A DNA stretch of 35,229 bases from Bacteroidota bacterium (GTDB taxonomy: Bacteria; Bacteroidota; Bacteroidia; Chitinophagales; Chitinophagaceae): assembly GCA_014190475.1 (NCBI GenBank), contig BJGL01000017.1:1-35229 (forward strand). Reading direction: 5' to 3'. Positions within the stretch are counted from its first letter, which is position 1, and each line of letters begins with the position of its first letter. A model generated the notes under the pieces. The model had not been told where the DNA came from, did no database searches, and saw only the letters and a list, made by a program, of their open reading frames with translations. Positions 18,127 through 27,049 of this stretch are shown one piece after another. Made by a program: the position numbers and the translations under genes.

Positions 18127-18154
18127 ACAATACGCTAAATTCGTTAAAAATTAA

Positions 18155-19108
18155 GTGGTGTTTGAGGCAAAATTGGAGATGTTTCGCAACCGGCTGGAAA
18201 AGGTCAATCGGCACTTAGGTAAATTGGCTCGGCGAAAGGGGGTAGCGGCATATCGAATTTATGATCATGATCTTCCAGAGTTTCCATTCTGTATAGAAAG
18301 ATATGGCAGTCATGTATGTTTGGCCGAATATAAAAGAAGGCACGGGATGGAAGAACAGTACCACGCTTCTTGGCTAGCAGCTTCTCTGCAGATGATAAGC
18401 CAAGTCTTGCAAGTTCCTTTAGAAAATATTCATCGAAGAATCCGACAACGTAAACTGGGCCGACAGGGACAGTATCAAAAGTTAGAGGGAGAGGAGGGCG
18501 CCGGATTTTTTACGGTAGAGGAAAATGGGTTGTTGTTTTGGGTAAACTTGGACGATTATCTGGATACTGGCTTATTCCTTGATCATAGAGATACAAGATT
18601 ATTAGTACGAGAAGAAAGTAAGCAAAAACGTGTGCTGAATCTGTTTGCGTATACTGGATCTTTTTCGGTGTACGCTGCAGCCGGCGGTGCTAGTTTGGTG
18701 ACCACCGTCGATTTATCAAACACATACCTCGACTGGGCCAAACGAAATATGTTAAGTAACGGATTTGAAGGGCCGTCTTATCAATTTGAAAGAGCAGATG
18801 TAAAGCAGTGGTTAAGTACAATACCTTCCCATAGCTACGATTTAATTGTGATGGATCCTCCTACCTTCAGTAATAGTAAAAAAATGAATGAAGTCTTGGA
18901 TATACAAGTTGATCATGTTAATCTTATCCGCTCTTGTATGCGATTGTTGTCTGAAAATGGAGTTTTATTTTTCAGCACTAATTACACTGGTTTCAAATTG
19001 GACACGGAGGCTTTGAGCAGTTATGTGATCAAGGATATTACACGGGCTACTACGCCCTTTGATTTTGAAGGTCGATTAAAAAGGGTCTGTTTTAGGATAC
19101 AGCCATAA
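18155..19108 (+). CDS. RlmK-like class I SAM methyltransferase (23S rRNA guanine-N7)
   Basis: A 317-residue methyltransferase resembling RlmK, the C-terminal half of the E. coli RlmKL fusion, which makes m7G2069 in 23S rRNA. A small PUA/EEHEE-like RNA-binding start (FRNRLEKVNRHLGKLARRKGV, then YRIYDHDLPEFPF) precedes VNLDDYLDTGLFLDHRDTRLL, SAM motif I VLNLFAYTGSFSVYAAAGG, an acidic motif TVDLSN, and the motif IV catalytic loop VMDPPTFSNSKKM. The N-terminal methyltransferase half (RlmL) is not fused here. I used the GTG at 18155 because homologs keep FEAKLEMFRNRL; GTG 18158 or ATG 18179 are alternatives. It ends at a bidirectional terminator shared with mdh. Confidence 0.86.
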   Translation: MVFEAKLEMFRNRLEKVNRHLGKLARRKGVAAYRIYDHDLPEFPFCIERYGSHVCLAEYKRRHGMEEQYHASWLAASLQMISQVLQVPLENIHRRIRQRKLGRQGQYQKLEGEEGAGFFTVEENGLLFWVNLDDYLDTGLFLDHRDTRLLVREESKQKRVLNLFAYTGSFSVYAAAGGASLVTTVDLSNTYLDWAKRNMLSNGFEGPSYQFERADVKQWLSTIPSHSYDLIVMDPPTFSNSKKMNEVLDIQVDHVNLIRSCMRLLSENGVLFFSTNYTGFKLDTEALSSYVIKDITRATTPFDFEGRLKRVCFRIQP

Positions 19109-19130
19109 AAAAAGCCCCAGTGGGGCTTTT
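19107..19130. terminator. Bidirectional terminator between rlmK-like gene and mdh
   Basis: A 9-bp perfect stem (AAAAGCCCC, 19110-19118, with GGGGCTTTT, 19122-19130) and a 3-base loop. On the minus strand it is followed by a run of T residues, making it a strong end for mdh; on the plus strand it ends in TTTTGT. It begins at the methyltransferase stop codon. Confidence 0.9.
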
Positions 19131-19150
19131 GTATTAAGAAGAAATTTTAC

Positions 19151-20080
19151 TTAAAGAGTTTTCAGTACGTCGTTCATACTGCGAACTGCTGCTGCACTCT
19201 TGTCAAAAGCGGCTTGTTCTGTTTCGTTGAGTTGGAAGTCAATGATCTTTTCCCAGCCATCCCTTCCGATAATAACAGGAACTCCAAGGCAAATATCATT
19301 TTGTTTGTATTCCCCATTCAAAGAAACACAGCAGGTAAAGAGTTTCTTTTCGTCTCTGACAATTGACTCCACTAGTGCTGCAGCGGCAGCCCCCGGTGCA
19401 TACCAAGCGGAGGTTCCGATCAACGCTGTTAGGGTAGCGCCGCCCACCATCGTGTCTTTTACAATTTTATCCTGTTGCTCCTGATTTAAAAATTGAGTAA
19501 CAGGTACGCTGTTCCAAGTGGCCATTCTTATCAACGGAATCATAGTGGTGTCACCATGTCCACCTACCACCACCGCGTTGAGGTCAGATGGACTGCAGTT
19601 CAAATGTTGGCTGAGTTGGTATTTAAAACGGCTACTGTCCAATGTTCCACCCATACCAATAATTCGATTTTTGGGTAGCCCTGTAGCTTGTAACGCCAAA
19701 TACGTCATCGTGTCCATAGGATTACTTACTATAATGATAATGGCATTGGGAGAGTATTGCAGTACGTTTTTACAAACACCTTTTACAATACCAGCATTTA
19801 CACCAATCAGTTCTTCTCTAGTCATACCGGGCTTACGAGGCAATCCGGAGGTAATTACCACCACATCACTACCTGCAGTTTTTGCGTAGTCATTTGTACT
19901 ACCCACGATACGGGTGTCAAAGCCTAGCAAGGTTGCTGTTTGCATCATATCTTGTGCCTTACCCTCAGCAATTCCTTCTTTGATGTCCAGCAAAACCAGT
20001 TCCTGGCAGAGTTCTTTTCTGGCGATATTATCGGCGCAGGTAGCACCCACAGCTCCTGCTCCTACAACGGTGATTTTCAT
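19151..20080 (-). CDS. mdh: Malate dehydrogenase
   Basis: NAD-dependent oxidation of malate to oxaloacetate in the TCA cycle. The 309-residue protein is of the LDH-like (tetrameric) MDH type. It has the Rossmann start VVGAGAVGATCADNIA, the NAD-ribose Asp32 (LLDIKEG), the mobile-loop GLPRKPGMTR with Arg82 (the residue that selects malate; lactate dehydrogenases have Gln) and Arg88, the SNPMDTMTY strand, Asp148-Arg151 and the catalytic His175 in VVGGHGDTTMIPL. Length and start are typical. A -7 promoter element lies 16 bp before the ATG, interleaved with the divergent efp promoter. It ends at the terminator at 19107-19130. Confidence 0.96.
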   Translation of the reverse strand: MKITVVGAGAVGATCADNIARKELCQELVLLDIKEGIAEGKAQDMMQTATLLGFDTRIVGSTNDYAKTAGSDVVVITSGLPRKPGMTREELIGVNAGIVKGVCKNVLQYSPNAIIIIVSNPMDTMTYLALQATGLPKNRIIGMGGTLDSSRFKYQLSQHLNCSPSDLNAVVVGGHGDTTMIPLIRMATWNSVPVTQFLNQEQQDKIVKDTMVGGATLTALIGTSAWYAPGAAAAALVESIVRDEKKLFTCCVSLNGEYKQNDICLGVPVIIGRDGWEKIIDFQLNETEQAAFDKSAAAVRSMNDVLKTL

Positions 20081-20096
20081 AGTGAAAAAATTTCCG

Positions 20097-20104
20097 CAAA
20101 GGTA
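20097..20104 (-). promoter_or_regulatory. -7 promoter element of mdh
   Basis: TACCTTTG on the minus strand, a perfect TAnnTTTG element, 16 bp before the mdh ATG. The predicted leader is about 10 bases. No clear -33 block is seen at the expected place. Confidence 0.62.
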
Positions 20105-20108
20105 GCAG

Positions 20109-20140
20109 TTTTGTGGTCAGGGAGTCACGTTGTATCTTCG
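20109..20140 (+). promoter_or_regulatory. Promoter of efp
   Basis: TTTTG (20109-20113), a 19-bp spacer and TATCTTCG (20133-20140, one mismatch to TAnnTTTG) fit the Bacteroidota consensus. The -33 block lies 5 bp from the divergent mdh -7 element, so the two promoters share DNA and may compete. Confidence 0.62.
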
Positions 20141-20159
20141 CGGCCTCAAAAATTTTGTA

Positions 20160-20729
20160 ATGGCAAATACAGCAGACATCAGCCGCGGGCTTATCATCAA
20201 GTTAGACGGCAGTCTTTATTCAGTAGTGGAGTTTGGAGAGAACAAAACTGCTCGCGCAGCGGCCAAGGTATGGGCAAAGCTCAAAGGAATCGATAATAAC
20301 CGCACTATCGAAAAGACCTGGAACTCCGGAGATACAATTTTCCCTGTACGTGTAGAACGGAAAGCCTATCAATATTTATATAAGGACGATACAGGTTATA
20401 ATTTCATGGATAATGAAACATTTGAGCAGGTAGCAGTTCAGGAGGCATTAGTGGATGCCCCTCAGTTTTTAAAAGAAGGGCAGGAGGTTAGTGTTCTTTT
20501 TAACACTGAAACAGAGGCCCCGATGTCTGTAGAACTGCCTGATAAAATTGTGTTGCTGGTAACTTACACAGAGCCTGGCTTAAAAGGAGATACGGCTACC
20601 CGTACCTTGAAGCCAGCCACCGTAGAAACAGGCGCCAAGGTCAATGTTCCACTTTTTGTAAATGAGGGTGAACTGATCCGTGTCAATACTAAGACTGGAG
20701 ACTATGTAGAACGTGTAAAAGAGGCTTAA
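20160..20729 (+). CDS. efp: Elongation factor P with arginine tip (R32)
   Basis: A 189-residue three-domain OB-fold factor that relieves ribosome stalling at polyproline. Domain I begins ADISRGLIIKLDGSLYSVVEF. The tip loop that normally reads PGKG around the modified Lys34 is here NKTARAAAK, with Arg at residue 32. This resembles the Pseudomonas-type loop NKSGRNAA, whose Arg32 is rhamnosylated by EarP. Domains II and III are normal (QYLYKDDTGYNFMDNETFEQ, then TRTLKPATVETGAKVNVPLFVNEGELIRVNTKTGDYVERV). I chose the ATG at 20160 because the 10-codon extension to 20130 overlaps the promoter and has no family support. No earP or epmA-like gene is beside it. It precedes accBC, a common order, but a terminator lies between. 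Confidence 0.95.
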   Translation: MANTADISRGLIIKLDGSLYSVVEFGENKTARAAAKVWAKLKGIDNNRTIEKTWNSGDTIFPVRVERKAYQYLYKDDTGYNFMDNETFEQVAVQEALVDAPQFLKEGQEVSVLFNTETEAPMSVELPDKIVLLVTYTEPGLKGDTATRTLKPATVETGAKVNVPLFVNEGELIRVNTKTGDYVERVKEA

Positions 20730-20748
20730 TCCTCTTACTTAAAGTATT

Positions 20749-20780
20749 GCCCGGTTTCTCAGGAAATCGGGCTTTTTTTT
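20749..20780 (+). terminator. Terminator of efp
   Basis: A 10-bp stem with one G-U pair (GCCCGGTTTC at 20749-20758 with GAAATCGGGC at 20763-20772), loop TCAG, then eight T residues. It lies 20 bp after the efp stop and insulates efp from accBC. Confidence 0.93.
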
Positions 20781-20796
20781 GCCTTTTTAGGCCTTT

Positions 20797-20828
20797 TTTG
20801 ACCAAAAAATGATAAAAAATAGGTCAAA
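20797..20828. repeat. Inverted repeat upstream of accBC (candidate operator)
   Basis: TTTGACC (20797-20803) and GGTCAAA (20822-20828) are perfect 7-bp inverted copies separated by an 18-bp, almost pure A/T spacer. They lie 80-111 bp before the accB ATG, just after the efp terminator. This could be an operator; no known regulator is identified. Confidence 0.45.
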
Positions 20829-20907
20829 TTACCACATTTCTGGTTGCCCAGTCCTTACCTTAGCACCCCAATCCGGGTTCATCAAAACCAATTTAAACTT
20901 GAAAAAC

Positions 20908-21393
20908 ATGGATTTTAAACAGATTCAGGAGTTGATCAAGATGGTCAACAAATCCAATATTGGAGAAGTTACCATTGAGCAAAAAGACTTTAAGGTTACG
21001 GTCAAGCAGAAAGAGGATAAGATAACCCAGGTTGTAAGTGCAGTAGCACCCATGCAATCAGCACCCATGTCAGCTCCTCCTGCCCCTGTTGCAGCTGCAG
21101 CAAGCCCTGCACCTCCTGCGGAAAAGCCAAAGCCTTCAGCAGCTGCGGATAATTTAATTACCATCAAAAGTCCCATGATTGGTACTTTCTATCGTAAGTC
21201 CTCCCCAGACAAACCCAATTTAGTAGACATTGGAACAGAAATTACGCCGGGTAGTGTGGTGTGTATCATTGAAGCCATGAAACTCTTCAATGAAATCGAA
21301 AGCGAAATAAAAGGTCGTGTGGTGAAAGTATTGGTTGATGATGCTTCTCCTGTTGAGTACGATCAGCCGCTATTCCTGGTTGAGCCTGCCTGA
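20908..21393 (+). CDS. accB: Biotin carboxyl carrier protein of acetyl-CoA carboxylase
   Basis: Swinging-arm carrier of acetyl-CoA carboxylase, 161 residues. An N-terminal region (MDFKQIQELIKMVNKSNIGEV) is followed by a mobile Ala/Pro-rich linker (about 45-79) and the C-terminal biotinyl domain (81-161). The target EAMKL has the biotin-accepting Lys at 125, and SPMIGTFYRKSSPD forms the acyl-carrier 'thumb' region typical of AccB. I chose the ATG at 20908 over an in-frame extension to 20809, which would run through the intergenic inverted repeat and lacks family similarity. accC follows after 23 bp on the same strand, so the two form an operon. The carboxyltransferase alpha subunit is at 9082-10050. 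Confidence 0.95.
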   Translation: MDFKQIQELIKMVNKSNIGEVTIEQKDFKVTVKQKEDKITQVVSAVAPMQSAPMSAPPAPVAAAASPAPPAEKPKPSAAADNLITIKSPMIGTFYRKSSPDKPNLVDIGTEITPGSVVCIIEAMKLFNEIESEIKGRVVKVLVDDASPVEYDQPLFLVEPA

Positions 21394-21416
21394 TTTATTA
21401 AAACGAATTAAATAGT

Positions 21417-22754
21417 ATGTTTAAAAAAATCCTCATTGCTAATAGAGGCGAGATTGCCTTGCGTGTGATACGGACGGCACGAGAGATGGGTATCAAAACG
21501 GTTGCCGTTTATTCCACTGCTGATCGCGATAGTTTACATGTAAAATTTGCTGATGAAGCTGTCTGTATTGGTAAACCGCAGAGTAGTGACTCCTATTTGA
21601 ATATCGCCAATATCATGTCTGCTGTGGAAATCACCAATGCAGATGCTGTTCATCCAGGATATGGTTTTTTAGCAGAGAATTCCCGCTTTGCTAGAATTTG
21701 TAATGAGCATGGTATTAAATTTATTGGCCCCACCCCTGAAATGATCAATGCCATGGGGGATAAGATCACCGCTAAAGAAACCATGATCAAAGCTGGGGTA
21801 CCCGTTGTACCTGGCGGAGAAGGATTATTACAAAGCGTGGATGAGGCAAAAGGTTTAGCGCGTGAGATGGGTTATCCGATTATTTTGAAAGCCACTGCGG
21901 GTGGTGGGGGAAAAGGAATGCGTATTGTATGGGAAGAATCAGAGTTGGAAAAAGCGTACGATACAGCAAAAGCGGAGGCCTTGGCTTCTTTCAAGAACGA
22001 CGGGATTTACATGGAGAAATTTGTGGAGGAACCTCGTCATATTGAAATTCAGGTTGCGGGGGATCAGTATGGTAATGTGTGTCATTTAAGTGAAAGAGAT
22101 TGTTCTATACAAAGACGTCATCAAAAGTTAGTGGAAGAATCTCCTTCTCCCTTTATGACGGATGAATTACGCTATAAGATGGGGGAGGCTGCTAAAAAAG
22201 CAGCGGCTGCTATCAACTACGAAAGTGTAGGCACTATAGAATTCTTGGTGGACAAGCACCGTAATTTTTACTTCATGGAGATGAACACCCGTATTCAGGT
22301 GGAGCATTGCGTTACTGAAGAAGTGATCAATTACGATTTGATAAAAGAGCAAATTTTAATTGCTGCCGGACATCGTATTTCCGGTAAAGACTATTTTCCT
22401 CAAATGCATTCTATCGAGTGCAGAATTAACGCCGAAGATCCCTATAATGATTTTAGACCCTCTCCTGGTAAAATTACCGTTTGCCATCAACCGGGTGGGC
22501 ATGGGGTTCGCGTAGATAGTCATGTGTATGCAGGTTATGTTATCCCACCTTATTACGATTCCATGATTGGTAAATTAATTACGGTGGCACAAACTCGACA
22601 AGAAGCTATTCAAACGATGTATCGTGCATTGAGCGAATATGTAATTGAAGGGGTAAAAACAACTATCCCATTCCATTTACAATTGATGCAGGACGAACGA
22701 TTCAGAAGTGGAGATTTTAATACTAAGTTTCTGGAGTCGTTTAAGCTGAAATAA
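21417..22754 (+). CDS. accC: Biotin carboxylase subunit of acetyl-CoA carboxylase
   Basis: ATP-grasp enzyme that carboxylates biotin on AccB using bicarbonate and ATP. The 445-residue length is normal for a stand-alone AccC. Seen in order: N-terminal [35 protein letters not shown], the Gly-rich ATP lid [14 protein letters not shown], the [14 protein letters not shown] strand, [19 protein letters not shown] (catalytic Glu/Arg/Lys region), [18 protein letters not shown] (Mg and bicarbonate site) and the C-terminal DSMIGKLI. It is second in the accBC operon. The stop is 2 bp from the stop of the convergent ggt gene, with no terminator hairpin between. Confidence 0.97.
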   Translation: MFKKILIANRGEIALRVIRTAREMGIKTVAVYSTADRDSLHVKFADEAVCIGKPQSSDSYLNIANIMSAVEITNADAVHPGYGFLAENSRFARICNEHGIKFIGPTPEMINAMGDKITAKETMIKAGVPVVPGGEGLLQSVDEAKGLAREMGYPIILKATAGGGGKGMRIVWEESELEKAYDTAKAEALASFKNDGIYMEKFVEEPRHIEIQVAGDQYGNVCHLSERDCSIQRRHQKLVEESPSPFMTDELRYKMGEAAKKAAAAINYESVGTIEFLVDKHRNFYFMEMNTRIQVEHCVTEEVINYDLIKEQILIAAGHRISGKDYFPQMHSIECRINAEDPYNDFRPSPGKITVCHQPGGHGVRVDSHVYAGYVIPPYYDSMIGKLITVAQTRQEAIQTMYRALSEYVIEGVKTTIPFHLQLMQDERFRSGDFNTKFLESFKLK

Positions 22755-22756
22755 GG

Positions 22757-24472
22757 TTAAAATCCTGCTACGCTATCGTCGCCTCTCTTGTCGGCTATTA
22801 CCTCTAATTTTCCGTCCGGTAAAACACGAATCAGTTCGGTGCGCCCAATTCCGCTTCTTTCTTTTCCTAGCGGATACCCCATCGCTTTCATTTTTGTTTT
22901 CACCTCTTCAGGAAAGCCTTTCTCTGTTACTAATTCGTCCGGCAGCCATTGGTGATGAAATTTTGGTTTATACACCGCGTCCTCAGCAGAAAGATCAAAT
23001 TCCAGCAAATTGATCAGCGTTTGAAATACTTGATTAGGAATGGTGGTACCACCCGGTGTTCCAACCACGATATAGGGTTTTCCATTTTTTGTAACCAAGG
23101 TTGGGGTCATTGAGCTCAACATTCGTTTACCAGGTTGTATTGAATTTGCTTCTCCTCCAAGTGCTCCATACATATTAGGTACGCCGGGACGAACACTAAA
23201 ATCGTCCATTTCGTCATTGATGAAAAAGCCAGCTCCCCCAATTACAGTTCTGCTACCATAGGAGTTGTTTAAGGTGGTCGTTACCGCCACTGCGTTACCT
23301 TCCTGATCAAGCACACTTAGGTGGGTAGTTTCTTCACTTTCTTTGGGAAGTGGTTTACCTGGATTTATTTGCTTACTGTCTGTTGCTTTTTGTGGATCAT
23401 AATCCTTCATTCGCATTTTAATGTACCCTGGAGTTACCAGCTCTCTTGCTGGTACAGGATAAAAGTCGGCATCTCCCATATACTCGGCACGATCTGCGTA
23501 TGCCCTTCGCATCACCTCTGTCATGAGTTGAACGGAGGCCAGCGAATGGAAACCCATTGATTTTAGATTTTTATCCTCTACCATCTTCATCATTTGGTTA
23601 AGCAATAGACCTCCACTGCTGGGCATGGGCATACTCACGATTACAACATCTTTATAGGTAAACCGATGAGGTGTACGGGATACTGCTTCATATTTTTTTA
23701 AATCTTCCAAGGTGATGATCCCTTTTCCTCGATTCATTTCCTCTACAATAAATTGGGCTGTTTCTCCCTCATAAAATCCCGCTTTCCCTTTTGCTTTAAT
23801 TCTTTTTAAAGTAGCGGCTAGTTGTGGCTGTCGCAACGTATCCCCCTCTTTCCATCCCTGTTCTTTTACAAAAACAGGAGTTTGGGTATTATACTTTTTT
23901 AAGTCCGCCTGAATGGCGTTCAGTCCACGGGCCTCTGCCGCTGTAATGCTAAATCCAAATTCTGCCAACTCAATGGCTGGATTGATTAGTCTTTCAAAGG
24001 GGAGTTTGGCGTAGGGGTAACTGGCGAATAGTCCTGCCACAGTACCGGGTACTCCTGCAGCAAGATGTCCCAATTGACTTTTTTCTGTATTAGCTTCTCC
24101 ATTACTTTCAATATAAAGGTCTCTGTGCGCTGCAGCAGGCGCTTTTTCTCTGTAATCTATGGCTACCTGTTTTCCATTACTTAACTGACCTACCAAAAAC
24201 CCGCCGCCTCCCAGATTCCCTGCGTTTGGATATACCACGGCCAATGCCAGCTGCGTGGCGATGGCTGCATCAAATGCATTTCCACCTTGTTTTAAGATAG
24301 CAGCCCCGACCATGCTCGCCAATGGGTGTGCCGATGCAACAGCACCTTTAGCGGCAATTAATTTCTTTTCAATTTTATAGGCAAAGGGGTTAATACCAGT
24401 CTGCTGTAGCGTTTGACCTATACTGGCAACCCAACTCAGAATTGCAATGTAGAAAAGGGATTGTTTTTTCAT
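22757..24472 (-). CDS. ggt: Gamma-glutamyltransferase (exported)
   Basis: N-terminal-nucleophile hydrolase that splits gamma-glutamyl bonds, for example of glutathione, or transfers the glutamyl group to peptides or water. The 571-residue precursor has a signal peptide (first 20 residues, ending near SIGQ). It keeps the substrate Arg108 in IDYREKAP, oxyanion and Gly-rich segments GGNAFDAAIATQLALAVVYPN and NLGGGGFL, and the self-cleavage site before Thr382 in EETTHLSVLD, which becomes the nucleophile of the small subunit. MDDFSVRPGVPN, the lower-motif SSMTPT and TPGGTTIPNQ complete the active site. The KFHHQWLPDELVTEKGF segment is strongly family-like. It is divergent from the peptidase/deacetylase/transporter operon, with 69 bp between the starts. 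Confidence 0.95.
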   Translation of the reverse strand: MKKQSLFYIAILSWVASIGQTLQQTGINPFAYKIEKKLIAAKGAVASAHPLASMVGAAILKQGGNAFDAAIATQLALAVVYPNAGNLGGGGFLVGQLSNGKQVAIDYREKAPAAAHRDLYIESNGEANTEKSQLGHLAAGVPGTVAGLFASYPYAKLPFERLINPAIELAEFGFSITAAEARGLNAIQADLKKYNTQTPVFVKEQGWKEGDTLRQPQLAATLKRIKAKGKAGFYEGETAQFIVEEMNRGKGIITLEDLKKYEAVSRTPHRFTYKDVVIVSMPMPSSGGLLLNQMMKMVEDKNLKSMGFHSLASVQLMTEVMRRAYADRAEYMGDADFYPVPARELVTPGYIKMRMKDYDPQKATDSKQINPGKPLPKESEETTHLSVLDQEGNAVAVTTTLNNSYGSRTVIGGAGFFINDEMDDFSVRPGVPNMYGALGGEANSIQPGKRMLSSMTPTLVTKNGKPYIVVGTPGGTTIPNQVFQTLINLLEFDLSAEDAVYKPKFHHQWLPDELVTEKGFPEEVKTKMKAMGYPLGKERSGIGRTELIRVLPDGKLEVIADKRGDDSVAGF

Positions 24473-24541
24473 ATGAAACCGTTAAAAAGCTAAACTACGG
24501 AAAGCGAAACAAACCTTAACTTGCTTGTCTAATTTTTCTCT

Positions 24542-27049
24542 ATGAAAAGGTATTTTCTTTTTTTGGTCTTGCTGCAGCTCCTTTTTGTTGGGGTTCATGC
24601 GCAATTAAAATCACCCTCTGATTTTTTAGGCTACCCATTGGGGAGCAGACATACGCCGCATCATTTAGTACAACGTTATATGGAATATGTTGCTACTAAA
24701 AAGTCTGATCAGGTGGAGTTGAGAGAATATGGCCGTACACAGGAAGGCAGGCCCTTGCTTTTTTTGGCAATTTCATCAGCCAATAATCTGAACCGATTGG
24801 AAGATATTAGAAAAGCAAATCTGGCAATTGCCAATGGATTTTTGACAGGAGGGGCAGCGCAGTTTAAAGCATTACCTGCCATTGTATGGTTAAGTTATAA
24901 CGTACATGGAAATGAAGCTTCTTCTACTGAAGCGGCTATGCTTACTATCTATGAGTTATTGCGTGAGGGATCCGATTGTGCTGCGTGGCTTAACAATACA
25001 GTTGTTTTGATTGATCCATGTTTGAATCCAGATGGGAGAGATCGTTATGTAAACTGGTATCAATCTGTTGTTGGGAAAAAGTTTAATCCTAACCCATTGT
25101 CGCGCGAACATCAGGAGCCCTGGCCCGGAGGACGTTCAAACCACTATTATTTTGATTTGAACAGAGACTGGGCTTGGTTGACACAACTAGAAAGTCAACA
25201 GCGAATCAAGCTCTATCGAAGCTGGATGCCACATGTACATGTGGACTTGCATGAGCAAGGTTATAATGAACCTTATTATTTTGCTCCTGCTGCAGAACCA
25301 TATCACGAGATTATCACACCCTGGCAGCGAAAGTTTCAGCAGGATATAGGGGCCAATCATGCTCGTTATTTCGACCAAAATGGTTGGCTGTATTTTACAC
25401 GCGAACGGTTTGATTTACTCTATCCTTCCTATGGGGATACCTATCCTGTTTACAATGGTTCAATAGGAATGACCTATGAGCAAGGTGGAATCAGGGCAGG
25501 TTTAGGTATTGTAAATGAGGATGGCGACACGCTGACTCTATACGCAAGACTAATACACCATGTTACCACTTCGCTGAGTACAATTGAAGTAAGTGCTCGT
25601 CAGCAACAAAAGCTTATTCAAGAGTTTGCGGCTTTCTTTGAAAATGCGCGTAATAAAGGGATGGGCAGCTTTAAATCATTTGTTATTAAAGCCGATACTC
25701 GTCGGGAAGCCTATTTGCAAAAATTACTAACACTATTGGATGCGCACGGTATTGAGTATAAAACCGGAACTAATACTTCAGCCAAAGGGTATAATTATGC
25801 TACAACAAAGGAGGAAGTATTTTCAATTTCCTCTTCTGATATTGTAATTAATGCTGCACAGACTAATGGGGCATTAGTACAAGTATTATTTGAACCCCGA
25901 ACACAGTTAGTAGATTCCGCTACATATGATATCACAGCCTGGTCCTTGCCATATGCGTATGGGTTACAAGCCTATGCTACCAAGGAGAAAGTTGCGCAGG
26001 GAGCCAGCTGGAAGCCTACCACTGCGACTATTTCAAGTACTACATATGGCTATGCATTGCCATGGAACAGTCCTGCTGCTGCTACATTTGCAGCTCGATT
26101 ACTTCAGGCTGGCGTCAAACTTCGATATGCAGAAGATAGCTTCTTCACCGAAGGAAAAAAATTTGATCCAGGTACTATATTAATCTTAAAAACCTCCAAT
26201 GAAAGCTGGGGTAACCAGCTCTTTGATAAAGTGGTAACCTGGGCCAATGAACAAGCCGTGAACTTAGTTCCGCTTTCCTCCGGACTTGTTCAACAAGGTG
26301 CTGATTTTGGCAGCGATAAAGTACACCCGCTTAGCGCACCGCGCGTTGCACTTTTAAGTGGCGAAGGAACTTACAGTCTTAGCGTGGGCGAAGTTTGGCA
26401 TTTTTTTGAGCAACAATTAAATTATCCGATTACGTTATTGAACGTAAATTCTTTTTCAAGTGCTGATCTTGCTGCATTTGATGTACTAGTATTAGCCGAG
26501 GGGCGTTATCGGTTTTTGGAGAATAAGGATTCTTTTGAGGGAGTTCAAAAATGGATCCAGGGTGGTGGACGTTTGATTTTACTTGGAGAAACTACGAGGC
26601 AGCTCACAAAATTGGATTTAGGGTTGGTGCTTCGCAAAGAAGAGGATGCCGCAGAGAAAAATGGTTCACCAGTTTTATTTAAGAATAGGGAGCGGGACCA
26701 ACTTAGTGCAATCACAACGGGTTCCATTTGGCGTGTATCGCTTGACGCTTCTCATCCGCTAGCATTTGGTTATCCAGGTTTCTATTATTCATTAAAAACA
26801 GATGCTACTATTTTCGAATCCTTGAAAGAAGATAAGGGTTGGAATGTAGGGCAAACCCAACAGGAAGGGCCCTTAGCAGGTTTTGTGGGTAGCCGTCTTC
26901 AACCAAAATTAAATGGGGGGCTGGTAATAGGTCAGCTGCCTGTAGGCCGAGGAAATATTAGCTTTTTTGCAGACAATATTCTGTTTCGCAATTTCTGGGA
27001 AAATGGAAAGCTACTTTTTTGTAACGCTTTATTTTTTAATGCACGATGA
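24542..27049 (+). CDS. Exported M14-family zinc carboxypeptidase with C-terminal GATase-like domain
   Basis: An 835-residue secreted metallopeptidase. A signal peptide (residues 1-20, ending GVHA) precedes an M14 catalytic domain. The zinc ligands are His122 and Glu125 in YNVHGNEASSTEA and a later His around 237 in HVDLHEQG. The substrate-binding motifs NPDGRDRY (162-169) and DLNRDW (205-210) are also present. After about residue 360 come mixed regions and, at about 600-720, a Rossmann-like segment (PRVALLSGEGTYS, then FDVLVLAEG and IQGGGRLILLGE) resembling a glutamine-amidotransferase/ThuA-type domain without visible catalytic residues. The C-terminus ends in a small beta domain. M14 enzymes of this type can cut peptides or peptidoglycan stems; the substrate here is unknown. 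Its stop overlaps the next ATG by ATGA. Confidence 0.88.
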   Translation: MKRYFLFLVLLQLLFVGVHAQLKSPSDFLGYPLGSRHTPHHLVQRYMEYVATKKSDQVELREYGRTQEGRPLLFLAISSANNLNRLEDIRKANLAIANGFLTGGAAQFKALPAIVWLSYNVHGNEASSTEAAMLTIYELLREGSDCAAWLNNTVVLIDPCLNPDGRDRYVNWYQSVVGKKFNPNPLSREHQEPWPGGRSNHYYFDLNRDWAWLTQLESQQRIKLYRSWMPHVHVDLHEQGYNEPYYFAPAAEPYHEIITPWQRKFQQDIGANHARYFDQNGWLYFTRERFDLLYPSYGDTYPVYNGSIGMTYEQGGIRAGLGIVNEDGDTLTLYARLIHHVTTSLSTIEVSARQQQKLIQEFAAFFENARNKGMGSFKSFVIKADTRREAYLQKLLTLLDAHGIEYKTGTNTSAKGYNYATTKEEVFSISSSDIVINAAQTNGALVQVLFEPRTQLVDSATYDITAWSLPYAYGLQAYATKEKVAQGASWKPTTATISSTTYGYALPWNSPAAATFAARLLQAGVKLRYAEDSFFTEGKKFDPGTILILKTSNESWGNQLFDKVVTWANEQAVNLVPLSSGLVQQGADFGSDKVHPLSAPRVALLSGEGTYSLSVGEVWHFFEQQLNYPITLLNVNSFSSADLAAFDVLVLAEGRYRFLENKDSFEGVQKWIQGGGRLILLGETTRQLTKLDLGLVLRKEEDAAEKNGSPVLFKNRERDQLSAITTGSIWRVSLDASHPLAFGYPGFYYSLKTDATIFESLKEDKGWNVGQTQQEGPLAGFVGSRLQPKLNGGLVIGQLPVGRGNISFFADNILFRNFWENGKLLFCNALFFNAR

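Noticed and set aside
20809-20907. An in-frame 33-codon extension of accB.
   Set aside because: It overlaps the inverted repeat and has no similarity to BCCP; MDFKQIQELI at 20908 is the family start.
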